Under the pieces are notes generated by a model, which had not been told where the DNA came from, ran no database searches, and worked only from the letters and a program-made list of their open reading frames with translations. Source: Scatosoma sp045632625 (GTDB lineage Bacteria; Bacillota; Clostridia; Christensenellales; Borkfalkiaceae). Taken from it: DNA of 16,229 nucleotides. Position numbers and translations under genes: made by a program. The stretch spans positions 1 to 16,229 of the forward strand of contig JAZQWZ010000157.1 of assembly GCA_045632625.1 (NCBI GenBank), in the 5' to 3' direction. How positions within the stretch are numbered: position 1 is the first letter of the stretch; every line of letters starts with the position of its first letter. Below, one piece after another: positions 12,104-16,229 of this stretch.

Positions 12104-13411
12104 TTATTTCAAGAATCCTTTATAATTTTTCATCATCATTTGCGCTTGGAGTTGTTTTTCAAATTCCATGGCACAAGAAACGACAATCAAGATACCCGTC
12201 GTAGAGAATACGTTCACCAAGTCCAGCGAAGCCCAAGCAAAGGCAACGGACGGAACGAACGCTACGAGCGAGAGGTAAATTGCACCAAACAACGTGATGC
12301 GGTTAGAGATTTTCTTCAAGTAAGCTTCCGTCGCTTTACCAGGACGAATACCTTGAATGAAACCACCGTTTTGTTGAATGTTTTTGGAAACGTCTTCGGG
12401 GTTAAATTGCATTTGCGCATAGAAGAAGGAGAACGCGAAGATAAGTACGCACAATACAAGCGTATATACCACTGCGCCCCAGCCTTGCGCCGAAGCCGAC
12501 ATCCAGTTTGCCCACCAAGTTGCAAAGCCACCTTCGGGAGCAACCAAGCTACCGATCATTTGAGGGAAGCTCAAAATGGAGAAGGAGAAAATCAAGGGCA
12601 TAACGCCGCCGCCGCTGATTCTAATAGGAATAGCCGACGATTGACCGCCATACATTTTTCTACCTTTAATTTGCTTTGCATATTGAACGGGAACTTTTCT
12701 TTCGGAAAGGTCTACGTATACGATTGCAAAGAAGATGATTGCACTTACAAGACCAAATGCAAGCAATTCCCAAATCGCACGAATTTCACCGCCGAACAAA
12801 ACGCCGAATTTTGCAACAATCAAGTTACCTGCCGTTGCCAAAATACCGGTGAAAATAATCATAGATTGACCGTTACCTACGCCGTAATCGGTAATTCTTT
12901 CACCGATCCACATAACAATCAACGCACCAGCCGTATATACGATTGCCATAAATACACCGGCAAGCCAAAGCTGACCGCCAAAAATTGCCGTGTTGATTGC
13001 ACCTTCAGAACTACCGAAACCGATAATAATACCTACCGATTGCACGATAGCAAGAACGATGGCTGCATAACGCGTATATTGCGCAATTTTCTTACGGCCT
13101 TCTTCACCTTGTTTAGACAATCTTTCAAGGGCGGGAATACCTACGCTCAAAAGCTGCATGATAATCGAAGCGTTAATGTACGGACCGATACCCAAAGCAA
13201 AGATAGTACCTTGGGACAATGCGCCACCCGTAATACTGCTCATCAACGTCAAGAAGTCGTTGCCGGCAACTGCGCTTGCAAAGGTGTCTCTAATAAGTCC
13301 CGGAACGGGAATGAAACAACCAAGGCGGAATATCAACAACAAAAGCAACATCATCATTACTTTGCGGCGGATATCCTTCACCTTAAAAGCATTTATAAGA
13401 GTTTGTAACAT
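12104..13411 (-). CDS. secY: preprotein translocase subunit SecY
   Basis: A 435-residue SecY, the channel-forming membrane subunit of the Sec translocon, of normal length with about ten hydrophobic segments. The first runs from about residue 18 (RRKVMMMLLLLLIFRLGCFIP). Signatures are GIGPYINASIIMQLL (74-88), RITDYGVGNGQSMIIFTGI (172-190) and the cytosolic loop SERKVPVQYAKQIKGRKMYG. The C-terminus ends QAQMMMKNYKGFLK, as in other Firmicutes. The ATG has CGGAGA about 8 nt upstream. It lies between rplO and adk as usual; the 107-nt gap to rplO holds two hairpins. Confidence 0.98.
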   Translation of the reverse strand: MLQTLINAFKVKDIRRKVMMMLLLLLIFRLGCFIPVPGLIRDTFASAVAGNDFLTLMSSITGGALSQGTIFALGIGPYINASIIMQLLSVGIPALERLSKQGEEGRKKIAQYTRYAAIVLAIVQSVGIIIGFGSSEGAINTAIFGGQLWLAGVFMAIVYTAGALIVMWIGERITDYGVGNGQSMIIFTGILATAGNLIVAKFGVLFGGEIRAIWELLAFGLVSAIIFFAIVYVDLSERKVPVQYAKQIKGRKMYGGQSSAIPIRISGGGVMPLIFSFSILSFPQMIGSLVAPEGGFATWWANWMSASAQGWGAVVYTLVLCVLIFAFSFFYAQMQFNPEDVSKNIQQNGGFIQGIRPGKATEAYLKKISNRITLFGAIYLSLVAFVPSVAFAWASLDLVNVFSTTGILIVVSCAMEFEKQLQAQMMMKNYKGFLK

Positions 13412-13437
13412 TTTGTTTCTCCGTTAATAGTTTTTCA

Positions 13438-13503
13438 TACGCTTTCGCGTAAGGGGAGAAATAACGCGAACTACGGAAAACCGCTATCAGGCGATTTTCC
13501 GTA
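13438..13503 (-). other. two hairpins in the rplO-secY gap
   Basis: In transcript order, the first is a 9-bp stem (13495-13503 with 13472-13480), extended by three more pairs after one mismatch. The second is TACGC (13438-13442) and GCGTA (13447-13451) closed by a GAAA tetraloop on the minus strand, a GNRA-type loop. Neither is followed by a T-run, so they look like intra-operon RNA structures, not terminators. Confidence 0.55.
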
Positions 13504-13518
13504 TTACGGTTGTATCCA

Positions 13519-13965
13519 TTAAAGGGTCTCCGCCGTTCCCTTTGCAGCCTCGATGGCTTCTTTTGCGGATGCAGAGAATTTCGCCGCTTTTACGGTGAGC
13601 GCTACATTAAGTTCGCCGTTGCCGAGAACTTTAAGTCCGCAATTATTTTTAACTGCCTTTGCAAGGCCGTTTTCCATAACAAAACCGTAGTCTACAACCG
13701 TGTTTGCAGGAAGATCTTTCAAATCTTCTACGTTCACGATTACGTAAACTTTCTTACCGTTATGGTTAAAGCCTCTCTTAGGCACACGACGAGCGATAGG
13801 CATTTGACCGCCTTCAAAACCGGGACGTACGCCGCCACCGGAACGAGCCCATTGACCTTTGTGACCTTTACCGGAGGTTTTACCCGTACCGGAACCGATA
13901 CCACGGCCAAGTCTCTTCGTCGATTTAGTTGATCCCTCTGCGGGAGAAAGAGTATCTATTCTCAT
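13519..13965 (-). CDS. rplO: 50S ribosomal protein L15
   Basis: A 148-residue L15 of normal length. The glycine- and arginine-rich N-terminal part (RLGRGIGSGTGKTSGKGHKG, residues 18-37, then GGVRPGFEGGQMPIARRVPKRGF) is diagnostic, followed by the globular C-terminal domain. AAGGAG lies about 8 nt before the ATG, inside the end of the preceding rpmD, whose stop is 11 nt upstream. Confidence 0.97.
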   Translation of the reverse strand: MRIDTLSPAEGSTKSTKRLGRGIGSGTGKTSGKGHKGQWARSGGGVRPGFEGGQMPIARRVPKRGFNHNGKKVYVIVNVEDLKDLPANTVVDYGFVMENGLAKAVKNNCGLKVLGNGELNVALTVKAAKFSASAKEAIEAAKGTAETL

Positions 13966-13976
13966 AATAACTCTCC

Positions 13977-14156
13977 TTACACGTTTTCTACTTTGACAAG
14001 ATGCTTCACTTTCGCAATCATACCTTGCGTTGCGGGAGTATCTTCAAGTTCTTTAAAAGAACGGATTTTCTTCAAACCAAGCGCCTTAACCGTTGCTTTT
14101 ACAGGTTCGATTTGACCGATGGTGCTCTTTACAAGCGTAACTTTAATTTTAGCCAT
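13977..14156 (-). CDS. rpmD: 50S ribosomal protein L30
   Basis: A 59-residue L30 of the short bacterial type. It begins MAKIKVTLVKSTIGQIEPVK and contains ALGLKKI and the C-terminal GMIAKVKHLVKVENV, the family's usual layout. CGGAGGG lies about 7 nt before the ATG. It lies between rpsE (17 nt) and rplO (11 nt), as in most spc operons. Confidence 0.96.
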   Translation of the reverse strand: MAKIKVTLVKSTIGQIEPVKATVKALGLKKIRSFKELEDTPATQGMIAKVKHLVKVENV

Positions 14157-14173
14157 TTTTCGTCCCTCCGTCC

Positions 14174-14701
14174 TTAGCTGAGAATGTCTTCTACGGATTT
14201 GCCACGAAGCGCTGCAACTTGTTCAACAGATTTAAGTTCTTTCAAACCTTCAATCGCTGCTTTTACGCAGTTACCAGCGTTTTGGCTGCCGTGAGATTTC
14301 GTTCTGATGTTTTTGATACCTACTGCTTCCATTACCGCACGAACAGGACCACCAGCAATTACACCGGTACCTTCAGATGCGGGCATCATAAGCACTCTGC
14401 CGCGGCCGAATACGCCGATTACTTGGTGAGGAATGGTGCCATCTACGATGGAAACGGAAACCATGTTTTTCTTTGCTCTCAAAGTAGCTTTTTCGATTGC
14501 TTCGGGAACTTCTTTTGCTTTACCCGTAGCTACACCGATCTTGCCGTTGCCGTCACCTACGATAACGAGCGCAGCAAAACGCATATTTTTACCACCCTTT
14601 ACAACTTTCGTTACGCGGTTAACTTCAATGAGCTTTTTAACAAGACCATCGTCTTCAGCTTGTCTTCTTTGAGGTCTTCTTTCTCTTTTTTCGTCTGCCA
14701 T
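14174..14701 (-). CDS. rpsE: 30S ribosomal protein S5
   Basis: A 175-residue S5, involved in decoding accuracy and mRNA entry. Hallmarks are LIEVNRVTKVVKGGKNMRFA and VVGDGNGKIGVATGKAKEVPEA-like sequence (here VIVGDGNGKIGVATGKAKEV) in the N-terminal double-stranded-RNA-binding domain. GGPVRAVMEAVGIKNIRTKS follows in the C-terminal domain. An in-frame GTG at 14710 would add three residues, but AAGGAG directly abuts it and lies 8 nt before the ATG at 14701, so the ATG is the better start. Confidence 0.97.
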   Translation of the reverse strand: MADEKRERRPQRRQAEDDGLVKKLIEVNRVTKVVKGGKNMRFAALVIVGDGNGKIGVATGKAKEVPEAIEKATLRAKKNMVSVSIVDGTIPHQVIGVFGRGRVLMMPASEGTGVIAGGPVRAVMEAVGIKNIRTKSHGSQNAGNCVKAAIEGLKELKSVEQVAALRGKSVEDILS

Positions 14702-14713
14702 GTCTGCCACTCC

Positions 14714-15097
14714 TTAGAATTTAAGTCCGGCTTCTCTTGCGCCGTCTGCAACTGCCTTAACACGTCCCGTGTAAAGATAGCCGCCTCTGTCGAATACCAC
14801 TGCTTGCACGCCTTTTGCCATTGCTCTTTCCGCTGCAACTTTACCAACAACTTTCGCTGCGTCCGTCTTGGAAAGACCTGCAATTTGTTCTTTCACCGCT
14901 TTATCCATCGTGGACGCTGCTGCGAGCGTTACGCCGCCCTTTGCATCGCCTGCTCTGTCATCGATGATTTGCACGTAGATGTGGTTAAGACTTCTGTAAA
15001 CGTTCAAACGGGGCGTTTCAGCCGTACCCGTAATCGTCTTTCTAACGCGTGCGTGGCGTCTTTGTCTGTCTGCATTTTTATCAATTTTTGTAATCAT
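14714..15097 (-). CDS. rplR: 50S ribosomal protein L18
   Basis: A 127-residue L18, a 5S rRNA-binding protein of the central protuberance. Diagnostic parts are RRHARVRKTITGTAETPRLN (14-33), VYRSLNHIYVQIIDD, and the C-terminal VVFDRGGYLYTGRVKAVADG followed by AREAGLKF. It is slightly longer than the typical length of about 120 because of residues around 53-62. AAGGAG lies about 9 nt before the ATG and rplF ends 13 nt upstream. Confidence 0.97.
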   Translation of the reverse strand: MITKIDKNADRQRRHARVRKTITGTAETPRLNVYRSLNHIYVQIIDDRAGDAKGGVTLAAASTMDKAVKEQIAGLSKTDAAKVVGKVAAERAMAKGVQAVVFDRGGYLYTGRVKAVADGAREAGLKF

Positions 15098-15110
15098 ACT
15101 TTAACGCTCC

Positions 15111-15659
15111 TTATTTCTTACCTTTACCGGAAGTCTTACCTTCCTTATGTTCAACGTATTCACCCTTGTAGCGAATACCGTATCCGTGATAAGGTTCGGG
15201 TTTTCTAACTTTGCGGATATTTGCTGCAACTTGACCAACAAGTTCCTTATCGATACCGGAAACGTTAACTTCCGTGATCGAAGGGCATTCAAACGTGATG
15301 CCTGCGGGTGCAACAAATTCTACAGGGTGAGAGAAACCAACGTTCAATACAAGCTTGTTGCCTTGAACAGCTGCTTTCCAACCTACACCTTTCACTTCCA
15401 ACGCCTTTACAAAGCCAGCGGATACGCCCGTAACCATACCGTTTACAAGCGCTCTATACAAGCCGTGTTTTGCGTTCGTGTCTGCTTTATCGTCCATAGC
15501 TTTGAGCACGAGGTTCGTGCCTTCCATTTCCATAGCGATGTTACCAACGACTTCTCTCGTCAAGGTACCTTTGGGGCCCTTTACCGTTACGACGCCGTCT
15601 TTGAAATCTACCGTTACGCCAGCAGGGATAGCGATAGGCATTTTACCGATTCTCGACAT
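15111..15659 (-). CDS. rplF: 50S ribosomal protein L6
   Basis: A 182-residue L6 located near the factor-binding site of the 50S subunit. It begins MSRIGKMPIAIPAGVTVDFK, has the two-fold repeated domain with VKGPKGTLTRE, and the C-terminal signature PEPYHGYGIRYKGEYVEHKE followed by GKTSGKGKK. GGGAGGT precedes the ATG by about 8 nt. It follows rpsH by 15 nt. Confidence 0.98.
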   Translation of the reverse strand: MSRIGKMPIAIPAGVTVDFKDGVVTVKGPKGTLTREVVGNIAMEMEGTNLVLKAMDDKADTNAKHGLYRALVNGMVTGVSAGFVKALEVKGVGWKAAVQGNKLVLNVGFSHPVEFVAPAGITFECPSITEVNVSGIDKELVGQVAANIRKVRKPEPYHGYGIRYKGEYVEHKEGKTSGKGKK

Positions 15660-15674
15660 ACTGCACTACCTCCC

Positions 15675-16064
15675 TTACCAAACGTAGCAAAGAACTTCGC
15701 CGCCTACGTTGGCTGCCTTTGCTTTCTTGCCCGTCATGATACCTTTGTTCGTGGAAAGGATAACCGTACCGAAACCACCAAGTACACGGGGCATGTTAGC
15801 AACGCCTGCATAAGCACGCAAACCAGGTTTGGATACTCTTTGCAAACCGCTGATAACCGATTTCTTGTCATTGTATTTAAGCGTAATAGCAATCTTGCCG
15901 TTATAGCCGTCTTCCACAAGTTTTACGTCTTTTACCCAACCTTCTTGCAACAAAATTTCAGCGATTGCTTTCTTTTCGTTGGATGCAGGGATTTCAACGC
16001 TTTCGTGTTTAGCCGTGATTGCGTTTCTAATTCTAGTAAGCATATCAGCGATAGGATCCGTCAT
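15675..16064 (-). CDS. rpsH: 30S ribosomal protein S8
   Basis: A 129-residue S8, a primary 16S rRNA-binding protein and, in Escherichia coli, the translational repressor of the spc operon. It begins MTDPIADMLTRIRNA, contains VSKPGLRAYAGVANMPRVLG and ends with STNKGIMTGKKAKAANVGGE and VLCYVW, all typical. GAGGT lies 7 nt before the ATG. It follows rpsN by 15 nt. Confidence 0.98.
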   Translation of the reverse strand: MTDPIADMLTRIRNAITAKHESVEIPASNEKKAIAEILLQEGWVKDVKLVEDGYNGKIAITLKYNDKKSVISGLQRVSKPGLRAYAGVANMPRVLGGFGTVILSTNKGIMTGKKAKAANVGGEVLCYVW

Positions 16065-16079
16065 TTCTTTTACCTCATA

Positions 16080-16229
16080 TTACCAGCTCGACTTCTTAAC
16101 GCCGGGAATTTCTCCCTTGTACGCAAGGTTACGGAAGCAGATACGGCATACACCGTACTTTCTCAAAACCGCGTGGGGTCTTCCGCAGATCGTGCATCTC
16201 GTATAAGCTCTCGTAGAGAACTTAGGCGT
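16080..16229 (-). CDS. rpsN: 30S ribosomal protein S14, type Z (5' end outside window)
   Basis: The last 49 codons of a short S14 and its TAA are visible; about 11 N-terminal residues lie beyond the right edge. The sequence TPKFSTRAYTRCTICGRPHA, then CRICFRNLAYKGEIPGVKKSSW, has both CxxC pairs of the zinc-binding (type Z, about 61 residues) form. It is upstream of rpsH as in the Gram-positive spc operon. Confidence 0.97.
   Translation of the reverse strand, partial: TPKFSTRAYTRCTICGRPHAVLRKYGVCRICFRNLAYKGEIPGVKKSSW

Noticed and set aside
12068..13408. Long plus-strand open frame (about 446 codons) opposite secY
   Set aside because: It is the complementary shadow of the unmistakable secY gene; its composition (Thr/Asn/Cys-rich, no domains) fits an antisense artefact.
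14219..15208. Long plus-strand open frame opposite rpsE-rplR
   Set aside because: It spans two genuine ribosomal protein genes on the other strand, has no ribosome site and is Phe/Cys-rich in the way shadow frames are.
1..16229. CRISPR arrays, insertion sequences, integrase or phage genes
   Set aside because: No regularly spaced repeats, transposase motifs or integrase-like frames were seen; the tRNA-proximal accessory gene has no detectable attachment-site duplication.

Overview
This looks like a chromosomal window from a low-to-moderate GC Gram-positive bacterium of the Clostridia. The case rests on a clostridial-type S10/spc/alpha ribosomal gene order with rpsD inside the alpha operon, a single-chain iron-sulfur L-serine dehydratase, strong Shine-Dalgarno sites (GGAGG) before most genes, TTGACA/TATAAT promoters and tRNA genes that encode their own CCA. 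A gut lineage is plausible, but I cannot assign a genus.

Layout. Positions 1-1698 (+) hold the 3' part of a large glycoside-hydrolase-like gene, closed by a clear terminator. A convergent short-chain dehydrogenase (1766-2533, -) follows with its own consensus promoter. Positions 2600-3735 look like degraded or accessory DNA: a truncated FMN-dependent azoreductase remnant, an unrecognised small ORF that begins where the azoR frame breaks, and a repeat-rich gap. At 3736-4932 (-) is an unrecognised 398-residue protein with three cysteine clusters and a C-terminal zinc-ribbon-like end. It starts immediately beyond the terminator of a four-tRNA operon (Asp-Phe-Thr-Tyr, 4986-5336, -). That operon has a consensus promoter preceded by helically phased A-tracts. 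The serine dehydratase gene (5517-6707, -) has its own promoter.

From 6941 to the right edge everything is on the minus strand. It is the distal spc and alpha operons, in transcription order rpsN(partial)-rpsH-rplF-rplR-rpsE-rpmD-rplO-secY-adk-map-infA-rpmJ, then a perfect consensus promoter with a structured leader of about 250 nt, then rpsM-rpsK-rpsD-rpoA-rplQ and a strong terminator. These genes build the ribosome, the Sec translocon and RNA polymerase alpha, and process new proteins (Map) and adenylates (Adk).

The core operon is conventional. The points most worth a second look are the alpha-operon leader RNA, the unknown Cys-rich protein with its odd start region, the enlarged L17, the phased A-tract region, the long inverted repeat after the serine dehydratase gene, and the azoR remnant/junction. 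I did not find a convincing new multi-gene defence or mobile system, CRISPR array or insertion sequence.
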